NCBI RefSeq assembly: GCF_020618415.1 | Contig: NZ_CP085344.1 | Coordinates: 2,999,001-3,063,000 of the forward strand | Direction of reading: 5' to 3' | DNA length: 64,000 nt | Source of the DNA: Cupriavidus sp. MP-37 | Lineage (GTDB): Bacteria; Pseudomonadota; Gammaproteobacteria; Burkholderiales; Burkholderiaceae | Shown: positions 26,756 through 35,634 of the stretch, one piece after another | How the letters are laid out: every line of letters begins with the position of its first letter | Position numbering within the stretch: the first letter of the stretch is position 1 | The notes under the pieces: model-generated | Seen by the model: the letters and a program-made list of their open reading frames with translations, nothing else | What the model was told of the DNA's origin: nothing | The model's database searches: none | Translations under genes and position numbers: made by a program

Positions 26756-26886
26756 TGCCTTTCCTTTGCTCGCATCCATCAGGCAGAGCGTAGTGCAAGC
26801 GCGCCGGCTTGCCCAATGCGAATACGTGCCAGAATATGTCTTCAGGCTATAGATACCGGTCCCGCCTCCCAATTGACAGAGATGCC
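26756..26886. promoter_or_regulatory. Divergent control region of dadA-like and lysR genes
   Basis: A 131-bp gap between divergent genes. It contains the partly symmetric AT-rich site ATACGTGCCAGAATAT (about 26823-26838), which has the T-N11-A spacing expected of a LysR-type operator, and CTATAGATA (about 26848-26856), a possible -10 for the regulator gene. Assignment is by position and pattern only. Confidence 0.35.
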
Positions 26887-27852
26887 ATGCGCCTGCGCCA
26901 GATCGAAGTGTTCCGCGCCGTGATGCTGACCGGCACCGTCAGCGAGGCCGCGCGCCTGCTGCATGTGTCGCAGCCGGTGGTCACGCGCGTGCTGCAGCAT
27001 GCCGAGGCTTCGCTCGGCTTCCGCCTGTTCGAGCGGGTGCGCGGCCGCCTGCAGCCCACGCCCGAGGCCAACGCGCTGTCCGGGGATGTCGAAAGGCTAT
27101 ATGGCGAGATCGAACGCGTGCGCCGGGTCTCGGAAAGCCTGCGCCACAAGGGCGCCGGCCGGCTGCGCGTGGCCGCCACGCCGAGCCTGGCCAATCCGCT
27201 GCTGGTGCCGGCGGTGCGCAGCTTCTGCGCGCGCCACCCCGACACCCAGGTGCAGGTGCTGACGCACCATACCGACGAGATCGTCGACGCGCTGCTGGCC
27301 AACCAGATCGACCTGGGCTTTGCCTTTTCTCCGCCCCGCCACGAAGCCATCTCGAGCGAGCCGGTGGCCAGCGGCCGCATGCTGCTGGCGGTGCCGCGCG
27401 CGCAGCCGCTGCCCGCCGGCGGGCGCCGCCGCGTGGTGCCGATGCAGCGGCTGATGGAGCGCCCCTTTATCGGCTATGACGACAACAGCTCGCTCGGCCT
27501 GCTGGTGCGCCAGACCCTGGCCCGGCACGCGCTGGAACCGCATTCGACGCTGGAGGTGCAGACCTACTCGCTGGCGCTGGCGCTGGTCGACGCCGGCCTG
27601 GGCATGACGCTGCTGGACCAGTACACCGCGCTCAGCGCCAGCGCGGAGCGCGTCGCGCTGCATGACGTGGCGCCGGTGCTGCCGTTCGAGATCCAGGTGC
27701 TGCGCGCCAGCCACCGCGCCGGCTCGAGCCTGGCCGACGACCTGCGCGCGCAGTTCGCGCAGGCCGCCGCAGCGCTGGCGGCAACGCTGCCGCAGCGGCT
27801 GGAAGCGCCCACCGCCAGCTTCGACGCCGCCCCCGCCAGGCGCGGCGACTGA
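26887..27852 (+). CDS. LysR-family transcriptional regulator
   Basis: A 321-residue regulator. The N-terminal winged helix-turn-helix (MRLRQIEVFRAVMLTGTVSE then AARLLHVSQPVVTRVLQHAE) is followed by a linker helix and a periplasmic-binding-like effector domain (about 95-300). ATG at 26887 is the only start that places the helix-turn-helix correctly. It is transcribed divergently from the DadA-like gene, the classic arrangement for a LysR regulator controlling its neighbour, so a D-amino acid or amino acid ligand is likely. The best relatives by memory are NocR/OccR-like opine/arginine regulators, but I would not assign a ligand. Confidence 0.93.
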   Translation: MRLRQIEVFRAVMLTGTVSEAARLLHVSQPVVTRVLQHAEASLGFRLFERVRGRLQPTPEANALSGDVERLYGEIERVRRVSESLRHKGAGRLRVAATPSLANPLLVPAVRSFCARHPDTQVQVLTHHTDEIVDALLANQIDLGFAFSPPRHEAISSEPVASGRMLLAVPRAQPLPAGGRRRVVPMQRLMERPFIGYDDNSSLGLLVRQTLARHALEPHSTLEVQTYSLALALVDAGLGMTLLDQYTALSASAERVALHDVAPVLPFEIQVLRASHRAGSSLADDLRAQFAQAAAALAATLPQRLEAPTASFDAAPARRGD

Positions 27853-27935
27853 GCGGAGCCCAGATTGACAGCCGCGCGCGCCGTGCACCATCATCAAGCC
27901 GCCTGCAGGCACAACCTGCCAGCGCAATCCTGCCT

Positions 27936-29255
27936 ATGTTCGTCCTGACCCTGATCCTGCTCGTCCTTGTCAGCGCCTTTTTCTCGATCTCCGAGATCGC
28001 GCTGACCGCTGCCCGCCGCACCAAGCTGCAAGTGCTGTCCGAACGCGGCGACGGCCGCGCCACGCGCGTGCTGGGGCTCAAGGAAGAGCCCGGGAATTTC
28101 TTCACCATCGTGCAGATCGGCGTCAACAGCGTCGCCATCCTGGCCGGTATCCTGGGCGAGAAGCATGTGTCCGACCTGCTGCTGGAAGCGCTGTCGCCCT
28201 ACATGCAGGTGGTGCACGCCCAGCGCGCCGCCAACATCGGCTCGTTCCTGATCGTGACGCTGCTGTTTATCCAGTTTGCGGACCTGATCCCCAAGCGCAT
28301 CGCCATGACCTTTCCCGAGGCCTGCGCGCTGGCCGTGATCGACCCGATGCTGACGCTGCTGCGCGTGCTCAGGCCGCTGGTCTGGATCTTCAACGCCGCC
28401 GCCGATGCCATGCTGCGGCTGCTGCGGCTGCCGACCAAGCCGGTCGACCAGATCACCACCGAGGATATCGCCGCGATGGTCGATGCCGGCGCCGAGGCCG
28501 GCGTGCTGCACAAGCATGAGCTGCACCTGATCGAGAACGTGTTCGAGCTCGACTTCAAGGGCATCACCGCGATCATGACGCCGCGCGACGAGGTGGTCTA
28601 CCTGAGCCTGGACGAGCCCGCCGACAGCGTGCGCCGCAAGCTGGTGAACCAGCCGCACGCGCAATACCCGGTGTGCGGGCACGACCTGGACGACGTGCAG
28701 GGCTATATCGATTCCAAGGACATCCTGCAGCTGCTGCTGGCTGACGAAAGCGCCGCGGTGATGGGCAATATCGGCCGCTACCACGACAAGAACGTGCTGG
28801 TGATCCCCGACACGCTGACCCTGTCCGAGTCGCTGACGCGCTTCCGCGAAATGCACCAGAGCTTTGCCGTGGTCATGAACGAGTACGGGCTGGTGGTGGG
28901 CATCGTCACGCTGGACGACATCGTCGGCGCGCTGATGGGCGACATCCTCTATTCCAGCGAAGACGAGCAGATCGTGCGGCGCGACGACAGCTCGTGGCTG
29001 GTCGATGGCCTGACGCCGCTGGTCGACCTGAAGAAGGCGCTGGAGCTCGATACTTTGCCCGGCGAGGACTACGTCGATACCGCGGCCGGGCTGGTGATCT
29101 ATGCGCTCAAGCGCATCCCGAAGAAGTCGGAATCGATCACCGTGGCGGGCTATCGCTTCGAAGTGCTGGACATCGACCATCACAAGATCGACCAGCTGCT
29201 GGTGTCGCGCCTGCCGCAAGCATCCGAGGCTGGAGCGGCGACGACGCCAGCGTAG
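27936..29255 (+). CDS. CNNM/CorC-type hemolysin-family protein with CBS domains
   Basis: A 439-residue integral membrane protein. Order: DUF21/CNNM membrane domain with about four helices (FVLTLILLVLVSAFFSISEI at the start, then ILAGILGEKHVSDLL), a tandem CBS domain pair (about 205-335, with TAIMTPRDEVVYLSLDE and FAVVMNEYGLVVGIVTLDDI) and a C-terminal CorC/HlyC domain (about 350-430, with DDSSWLVDGLTPLVDLKKAL). Family members are implicated in magnesium, cobalt or sodium-coupled ion transport. The gene stands alone; its last 119 bp overlap the end of the antisense PAP2 gene. Confidence 0.92.
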   Translation: MFVLTLILLVLVSAFFSISEIALTAARRTKLQVLSERGDGRATRVLGLKEEPGNFFTIVQIGVNSVAILAGILGEKHVSDLLLEALSPYMQVVHAQRAANIGSFLIVTLLFIQFADLIPKRIAMTFPEACALAVIDPMLTLLRVLRPLVWIFNAAADAMLRLLRLPTKPVDQITTEDIAAMVDAGAEAGVLHKHELHLIENVFELDFKGITAIMTPRDEVVYLSLDEPADSVRRKLVNQPHAQYPVCGHDLDDVQGYIDSKDILQLLLADESAAVMGNIGRYHDKNVLVIPDTLTLSESLTRFREMHQSFAVVMNEYGLVVGIVTLDDIVGALMGDILYSSEDEQIVRRDDSSWLVDGLTPLVDLKKALELDTLPGEDYVDTAAGLVIYALKRIPKKSESITVAGYRFEVLDIDHHKIDQLLVSRLPQASEAGAATTPA

Positions 29256-30267
29256 CGGCGCGGGCCTGGCGATAGCGTTCGAGCGTATCCGGCAGCCGGA
29301 ACCACGCCACGTAGCCGAACGCCGCCACCACCGCAAGCGCCGCCACCGCGCCGAGCCGCGACGGCGCCACCGAGCCCTGCGGTGCCGGCCCGTGCAGCGT
29401 GCGGTAGGCCGTGCCGAGCAGCGCGATCCACGCCAGCCCGAGCGCATAGCCCGCGGCCACGTCGGACAGCCAGTGCATGCCCAGGTACAGCCGCGACACG
29501 CCGATCGCCGCCACCGCGACCACGGTCAGCGCCAGCACCGGGATGCGCACGCGCCACGGCTGGCGCAGGCACATCAGCAAGGCCAGGAAGCCGTACGTGA
29601 CCATGCTGCTGGTGGCGTGGCCGCTGGGGAAGGAATACGACTCCAGGCCGCTGTAGATGCTGGCCGGACGCACGCGCGCCATGCCCAGCTTGAGCGCCAT
29701 CACGCAGGCGCGCGCGCCGAGCAGCGCGGCGGCCCAGTACAGCGCGACGATCCAGGCCCGGCGCCAGCACAGCCACGCGAACACCGCCACGCCCACTGCC
29801 ACGGATATGCGCCCGCCCCCCAGCTCGGTGACGCCGACCATCGCCAGGTCGAGCCAGTCGCTGCGCAAGGCGCGCAGGCCCGCGTACACCTGCTGGTCGA
29901 GGCGCACCACGTCGGCGTTTTCGGCGACCTCGGCGGCGAGCCAGAACAGCGCGCTGCCGCAAGCCAGAAGCACGGCGCCGGCCAGCAACACCAGCAGCAG
30001 TTCGGCCACGTCGCGTTCCAGCACGCGCAGCGTGATCGCGTCCAGCCGCCGCGGCCGCGCGGCAACGCGCGACGACAACGCGCCGGCGCCCCACACGCGC
30101 CAGCGCTCCAGCCAGCGCACCACGGGCCGCAACAGCGCCACCAGCAGCGGCACCAGGCCCAGCAGCAGCAACGTCACCAGCGTGAACAGCGCCAGCAGCC
30201 CCAGCGCCGTGCCCGGCGTGAGCCAGGCCTGGACCAGCTCGCTCGCGCGCGCCGGCGCGTCAGTCAC
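29137..30267 (-). CDS. PAP2-family membrane phosphatase
   Basis: A 376-residue membrane phosphatase of the type-2 phosphatidic acid / undecaprenyl-PP family. All three active-site motifs are visible: KLGMARVRPAS (motif 1), YSFPSGHATSS (motif 2) and SRLYLGMHWLSD (motif 3). There are about eight hydrophobic segments, including a long N-terminal pair before the phosphatase core. Translation begins at a GTG (30265-30267) overlapping the HD-gene stop by 8 bp, so the two genes are coupled. The final 40 residues (rich in Pro, Arg, Ser) are encoded antisense to the CBS gene and may be dispensable. The natural substrate is unknown. Confidence 0.9.
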   Translation of the reverse strand: MTDAPARASELVQAWLTPGTALGLLALFTLVTLLLLGLVPLLVALLRPVVRWLERWRVWGAGALSSRVAARPRRLDAITLRVLERDVAELLLVLLAGAVLLACGSALFWLAAEVAENADVVRLDQQVYAGLRALRSDWLDLAMVGVTELGGGRISVAVGVAVFAWLCWRRAWIVALYWAAALLGARACVMALKLGMARVRPASIYSGLESYSFPSGHATSSMVTYGFLALLMCLRQPWRVRIPVLALTVVAVAAIGVSRLYLGMHWLSDVAAGYALGLAWIALLGTAYRTLHGPAPQGSVAPSRLGAVAALAVVAAFGYVAWFRLPDTLERYRQARAATLASSPLQPRMLAAGATPAAGRSCDGRCPALRSDSPPR

Positions 30268-31159
30268 CGGCCGCCTCCGCCGCGGCCACGCTGCGCGCGA
30301 TATTGGCGCGGGCCGGCGCCTCGCAGTCGGCGAAGGGCGCGGTCAGGAACAGTTGCGGGCGCTGCGCCAGGTGGTTCAGGAATGCCGCGCGGCGGCGCAT
30401 GAACTCGGCCCACAGCGCATCGCCCTGCAAGCCGGTGCGCGCCGCCAGCAGGGCGCGGTTCTCGGCGAAGACGTCCCGGCTGTGGCTGTCGAACACATCA
30501 GGCGGCGCGGCCAGCCTGAGCAGGTCGAGGTCGAGCACGGCCTCGGCGCCCGCGCAGCTGGGTCGATGGTCGCGCGTATCGAGCACGATCTGCGCGGCAC
30601 GCTCCAGCACCGCGCGCGCCGCGCCGGGCGCGATCGTCTCGATCAGGGCGGCCGAGGCGGCTTCGTTGTGCTCGCAGCCGGCCACATAGACCGCGTCGTG
30701 GCACAGCACCGCCAGCGCCTGCGCGTGGTCCAGCGCCACGCCGCGCGCGTGGGCGGCCTCGAACATCTCCAGGATATGGCGGCGGTCATGGTAGCGGCGG
30801 TATGGCGTGTCGTGCAGCGACAGCACCTCGAGCACGGCCTGGCGCGGCAGGAAATCCAGGCAGGCCAGTGCCGCGGGCCAGTTGGGCGCGAAACGCGGCA
30901 CCTCGCCCTGCGGAGTGGCCACCGGTTCGCTGAACACATCGGCGCGGCGCACCCACAGCAGGGACGGATCGCGCATGGCGCGGTAGACCACCACCGGCGC
31001 CAGGTCGGCCTCGAAGCGCCCGATGCCTACCGCGGTATAGGCGCCGCCCTTGTAGTGCCGGTACGGCATGCCGTAGACAAGATCGGGATCGGCCGGCAAT
31101 TCGGACGGATCGCCGTGAAAGGCCGGTGCGGTGGCGGGATTGTCGGGAGGCTGGGTCAT
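30260..31159 (-). CDS. DUF1653-HD phosphohydrolase fusion protein
   Basis: A 299-residue cytoplasmic protein with two modules. Residues about 28-92 match DUF1653 (YRHYKGGAYTAVGIGRFEAD then VVYRAMRDPSLLWVRRADVF). Residues about 110-290 look like the predicted HD phosphohydrolase family COG4339, with TPYRRYHDRRHILEMFEAA, the metal-binding His-Asp in VLCHDAVYVAG and then EHNEAASAALIE. The start is the ATG at 31157-31159; a longer frame would begin inside tRNA-Ser and is not credible. Its stop overlaps the GTG start of the PAP2 gene by 8 bp. HD enzymes of this group are uncharacterised; a nucleotide or phosphoester substrate is plausible. Confidence 0.84.
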   Translation of the reverse strand: MTQPPDNPATAPAFHGDPSELPADPDLVYGMPYRHYKGGAYTAVGIGRFEADLAPVVVYRAMRDPSLLWVRRADVFSEPVATPQGEVPRFAPNWPAALACLDFLPRQAVLEVLSLHDTPYRRYHDRRHILEMFEAAHARGVALDHAQALAVLCHDAVYVAGCEHNEAASAALIETIAPGAARAVLERAAQIVLDTRDHRPSCAGAEAVLDLDLLRLAAPPDVFDSHSRDVFAENRALLAARTGLQGDALWAEFMRRRAAFLNHLAQRPQLFLTAPFADCEAPARANIARSVAAAEAAGD

Positions 31160-31241
31160 GGTGCGGCATCCTGCGTGGCGGATCGCCATGATAGTGCACC
31201 AGCCGGCGCGTGCCGTGACCGCGGCACAAAACCGGCCGCCG

Positions 31242-31278
31242 AAAAAACAAAACCGACGCGCACTGTCGTGGGCGTCGG
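31242..31278 (-). terminator. Rho-independent terminator after tRNA-Ser
   Basis: On the minus strand, CCGACGC and GCGTCGG form a 7-bp stem (31272-31278 with 31253-31259) followed by TTTTGTTTTTT. It ends the tRNA-Ser transcript about 60 bp beyond the mature 3' end and before the HD gene. Confidence 0.82.
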
Positions 31279-31335
31279 CCTGAGTTTTACTACGCTGTTG
31301 TTGCCTGCCGGTGGTCGAGACCGGGCAGCTTCTTG

Positions 31336-31427
<92 letters not shown>

Positions 31428-31438
31428 GGTAACTGCTT

Positions 31439-31475
31439 TGCCGTGTGGCGAAACCAAGATTATAGCCACACGGCA
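31439..31475. promoter_or_regulatory. 11-bp inverted repeat bracketing the tRNA-Ser -10 box
   Basis: TGCCGTGTGGC (31439-31449) and GCCACACGGCA (31465-31475) are perfect inverted repeats with a 15-nt centre that contains the -10 hexamer (31459-31464). The right arm lies in the promoter spacer. It could be a serS terminator-type hairpin without a U tract, an operator over the tRNA promoter, or both. Confidence 0.6.
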
Positions 31476-31488
31476 CCGGCCAGTGCAA
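31459..31488 (-). promoter_or_regulatory. Sigma-70 promoter of tRNA-Ser
   Basis: On the minus strand TTGCAC (31483-31488), an 18-bp spacer, and TATAAT (31459-31464, exact consensus). Start of transcription is expected about 31452, roughly 25 nt ahead of the mature tRNA end at 31427. Confidence 0.75.
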
Positions 31489-31506
31489 GAGGCCGACAGC
31501 AGATTT

Positions 31507-32892
<1,386 letters not shown>

Positions 32893-34257
32893 CTACTCGC
32901 CCGACTTGCCGCCCTTGCCGCCGTCCTTCGGCTTCGCCGCGCGCTGCTCGCGATGCCAGGCATCGTCCAGTTCGCGCAGATGACGCAGCTTCTCAGCGAT
33001 CTTGCCTTCCAGCCCGCGCGGCACCGGCTGGTACCAGCCCTGCGCCTTGAGGTCGTCCGGGAAGTAATGCTCGCCCGCGGCATAGGCCTCGGGCTCGTCG
33101 TGCGCGTAGCGGTAGGCGTGGCCGTAGCCCAGCTCCTTCATCAGCCGGGTCGGCGCATTGCGCAGGTGCACCGGCACCGCGCGCGACTTGTCCTTGGCGA
33201 CGAAGGCACGCGCGGCGTTGTAGGCGTTGTAGCCGGCGTTGGACTTGGGCGCGACCGCCAGGTAGATCAGGGCCTGGCCCAGCGCCAGCTCGCCCTCGGG
33301 CGAGCCCAGCCGTTCATAGGTCTCGGCCGCGTCCAGCGTGATGCGCGCGGCGCGCGGATCGGCCAGGCCGATATCCTCCCACGCCATGCGAATAATGCGG
33401 CGCGCCAGGTAGCGCGGGTCGGCGCCGCCGTCGAGCATGCGGCAGAACCAGTACAGCGCGGCGTCGGGGTCCGAGCCGCGCACCGACTTGTGCAGCGCGC
33501 TGATCTGGTCGTAGAAGGCATCGCCGCCCTTGTCGAAGCGGCGCAGGTTCTCCGACAGCGCACTGCCGAGCAGCGCGGTATCGATCTGCGCGGCGCCGGC
33601 ATTGCGCGCGGCGCGCGCGACGATCTCGATGTTGTTCAGCAGCTTGCGCCCGTCGCCGTCGGCCGATGCGACGATCAGCTGCAGCGCCTCATCCTGCCAG
33701 CTGATGCCGCCCAGTTCCTCGGAAGCGCGCAGCGCCAGCTGGGTCAGCTCGGCATCGTCCAGGCTCTTGAGCACGTAGACCGCGGCGCGCGACAGCAAGG
33801 CGCCGTTGACCTCGAACGACGGGTTCTCGGTGGTGGCGCCGATAAACGTGAACAGGCCGCTTTCCACGTGCGGCAGGAACGCGTCCTGCTGGCTCTTGTT
33901 GAAGCGGTGCACCTCGTCGACGAACACCAGCGTGCGCCGGCCATGGGCGCGGAACTGCTCGGCGCGCTCGACCGCCTCGCGGATGTCCTTGACGCCCGAC
34001 AGCACCGCCGACAGCGCGATGAACTCGGCGTCGAACGCATCCGCCATCAGCCGCGCCAGCGTGGTCTTGCCCACGCCGGGCGGACCCCACAGGATCATCG
34101 AATGCGGCTCGCCCGACTCGAACGCCACGCGCAGCGGCTTGCCCGCGCCAAGCAGGTGCTGCTGGCCGATCACCTCGTCGATGGTGCGCGGGCGCAGGCG
34201 CTCCGCCAGCGGTTGCCGGGAACGGTCGGGAGATTCGGAGAACAGCGTGTCCGCCAC
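32893..34257 (-). CDS. rarA: Replication-associated recombination protein A (AAA+ ATPase, MgsA/WRNIP1 family)
   Basis: A 454-residue AAA+ clamp-loader-like ATPase that acts at stalled replication forks with SSB. It has Walker A GPPGVGKTTLARLMA (about residue 60), Walker B FVDEVHRFNKSQQD, sensor region GATTENPSFEVNGALLSRAA and the C-terminal tetramerisation domain (RIIRMAWEDIGLADPRA). Translation appears to start at a GTG (34255-34257), giving MADTLFSESPDRSRQPLAER; no better ATG exists. It lies just upstream of serS. The C-terminus ends in a Lys/Gly-rich tail. Confidence 0.96.
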   Translation of the reverse strand: MADTLFSESPDRSRQPLAERLRPRTIDEVIGQQHLLGAGKPLRVAFESGEPHSMILWGPPGVGKTTLARLMADAFDAEFIALSAVLSGVKDIREAVERAEQFRAHGRRTLVFVDEVHRFNKSQQDAFLPHVESGLFTFIGATTENPSFEVNGALLSRAAVYVLKSLDDAELTQLALRASEELGGISWQDEALQLIVASADGDGRKLLNNIEIVARAARNAGAAQIDTALLGSALSENLRRFDKGGDAFYDQISALHKSVRGSDPDAALYWFCRMLDGGADPRYLARRIIRMAWEDIGLADPRAARITLDAAETYERLGSPEGELALGQALIYLAVAPKSNAGYNAYNAARAFVAKDKSRAVPVHLRNAPTRLMKELGYGHAYRYAHDEPEAYAAGEHYFPDDLKAQGWYQPVPRGLEGKIAEKLRHLRELDDAWHREQRAAKPKDGGKGGKSGE

Positions 34258-34335
34258 GGTAGTCAGGCCCTGTGAAGGCGCAAAATGCAGAACGCCACAG
34301 TGTAGACCATCGGCGCCGGCCGCTGGCGCGCCCGC

Positions 34336-35481
34336 TCAGGCGGCAAACGCCACCACGTCCTCGATCTCGACGCGGATGCCGATGCGCTCGCCCACCGCGT
34401 GGTTGTGGTGCGAGGGCACCAGCGCCAGCACGCGGCCGCCGCTGGCCAGGCGCAGCGTGTACAGGATCTCCGCGCCGCGGAAGGCCTTGTGCACCACCTC
34501 GGCACGCATCGGGCTGGCGTCGTCGTGGACGATATCGTCGGGGCGCACCAGCACGTCGACCGCCGCGCCGGCCGGCAGGTCCAGCGGCACGGCCGGGCGC
34601 AGCAGTCCCAGTTCCAGTTCGATCTGCGCGGCATCGCGCATCCGCCCCGCCAGCAGCACGCCCTGGCCGATAAAGCCGGCGACAAAGCGCGTTGCCGGGC
34701 GGTGGTAAAGGTCATGCGCGCTGCCCCATTGCTCGATCACGCCGTCGTGCATCACGCCGATCTCGTCGGCCATGGCGAAGGCCTCGTGCTGGTCGTGCGT
34801 GACCAGGATGGCGGTGGTGCCCTGCGCCTTCAGGATCGCGCGCACCTCATGGCTCAGCCGTTCGCGCAGGTCCACGTCGAGGTTGGAGAAAGGCTCGTCG
34901 AGCAGCAGCAGCTCCGGGCGCGGCGCCAGCGCGCGTGCCAGCGCGACGCGCTGCTGCTGGCCGCCGGACAGTTCGTGCGGATACTGGCGGCCGGCGCCGT
35001 CCAGGCCCACCAGCTGCAGCACTTCGTCCACCCGCGCCGCGCGCTCGGCGCGGCTGGCGCGGGTCAGGCCGAAGCCGACGTTGGCCGCCACATCCAGGTG
35101 CGGAAACAGCGCGTAGTCCTGGAACACCATGCCGATGCGGCGCTGCTCCGGTGCCAGCAGCGTGCCCGACGACGACACGGTCTGCCCGTCCAGCACGATG
35201 CGGCCGTCCTGCAGCGGCTCGAAGCCGGCAATGGCCCGCAGCACGGTGGTCTTGCCGCAGCCGCTGGGGCCCAGCAGGCAGGCGATATGGCCGCGCGCCA
35301 CCGAGAACGACAGGCCTTTCACGACGGCGTGGCGGCCGAAGGCGTGGCGGATACGCTCCACCTCGATGACCGCCGGGGCCGGGGCTGGGGCGGGGACGGC
35401 GACGTCCACGGCATCGGCACGGGCGGCCGGTCGGCTGCGGGCCTGGGCCCCGGGCAATCGTGAATAGGAATCGGTTCGCAT
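34336..35481 (-). CDS. Iron(III)-type ABC transporter ATP-binding protein
   Basis: A 381-residue ATPase of the FbpC/SfuC/PotA group. After an N-terminal extension of about 35 residues rich in Ala and Pro, it shows Walker A LLGPSGCGKTTVLRAIAGFE, Q-loop, signature LSGGQQQRVALARAL, Walker B LLLLDEPFSNLD and H-loop LVTHDQHEAFAMAD, plus a C-terminal TOBE-like domain (about 260-380). I start it at the ATG at 35479-35481 (MRTDSYSR). The -10 box lies only 6 bp before this codon, so the message may be leaderless. It diverges from the permease gene at 35635. Iron as substrate follows from the partner genes. Confidence 0.9.
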   Translation of the reverse strand: MRTDSYSRLPGAQARSRPAARADAVDVAVPAPAPAPAVIEVERIRHAFGRHAVVKGLSFSVARGHIACLLGPSGCGKTTVLRAIAGFEPLQDGRIVLDGQTVSSSGTLLAPEQRRIGMVFQDYALFPHLDVAANVGFGLTRASRAERAARVDEVLQLVGLDGAGRQYPHELSGGQQQRVALARALAPRPELLLLDEPFSNLDVDLRERLSHEVRAILKAQGTTAILVTHDQHEAFAMADEIGVMHDGVIEQWGSAHDLYHRPATRFVAGFIGQGVLLAGRMRDAAQIELELGLLRPAVPLDLPAGAAVDVLVRPDDIVHDDASPMRAEVVHKAFRGAEILYTLRLASGGRVLALVPSHHNHAVGERIGIRVEIEDVVAFAA

Positions 35482-35487
35482 GTGCGC

Positions 35488-35493
35488 ATTATA
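35488..35493 (-). promoter_or_regulatory. -10 box of the iron ABC ATPase gene, close to its ATG
   Basis: The minus strand reads TATAATGCGCACATG: an exact TATAAT at 35488-35493, 6 bp from the ATG at 35479-35481. If used, transcription begins at or next to the start codon and the mRNA has no leader. No good -35 is visible. Confidence 0.45.
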
Positions 35494-35556
35494 GGGAGGT
35501 GCCGCGCTGGTGCGGCCCGTGCACGACCGGCTGCGGCGCGCCCACGGCACCGGCAT

Positions 35557-35565
35557 TGCTAGAAT
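35557..35565 (+). promoter_or_regulatory. Extended -10 promoter of the iron ABC permease gene
   Basis: TGCTAGAAT is an extended -10 element (TG, one base, TAGAAT) about 70 bp before the permease ATG at 35635. The -35 region is not recognisable. No convincing Fur box was found in the divergent region. Confidence 0.4.
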
Positions 35566-35634
35566 GCGTCAGCCCGCACACCGCGCCGCCAGGCACAGGT
35601 CCGGCGGGCGGCACTTTGCTCACTGTTCCCGCGC

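Noticed and set aside
35482..35556. Longer start of the iron ABC ATPase at 35556
   Set aside because: That extension would contain the TATAAT at 35488-35493 and adds a Ser/Arg-rich stretch unlike the family; the ATG at 35479-35481 fits better.
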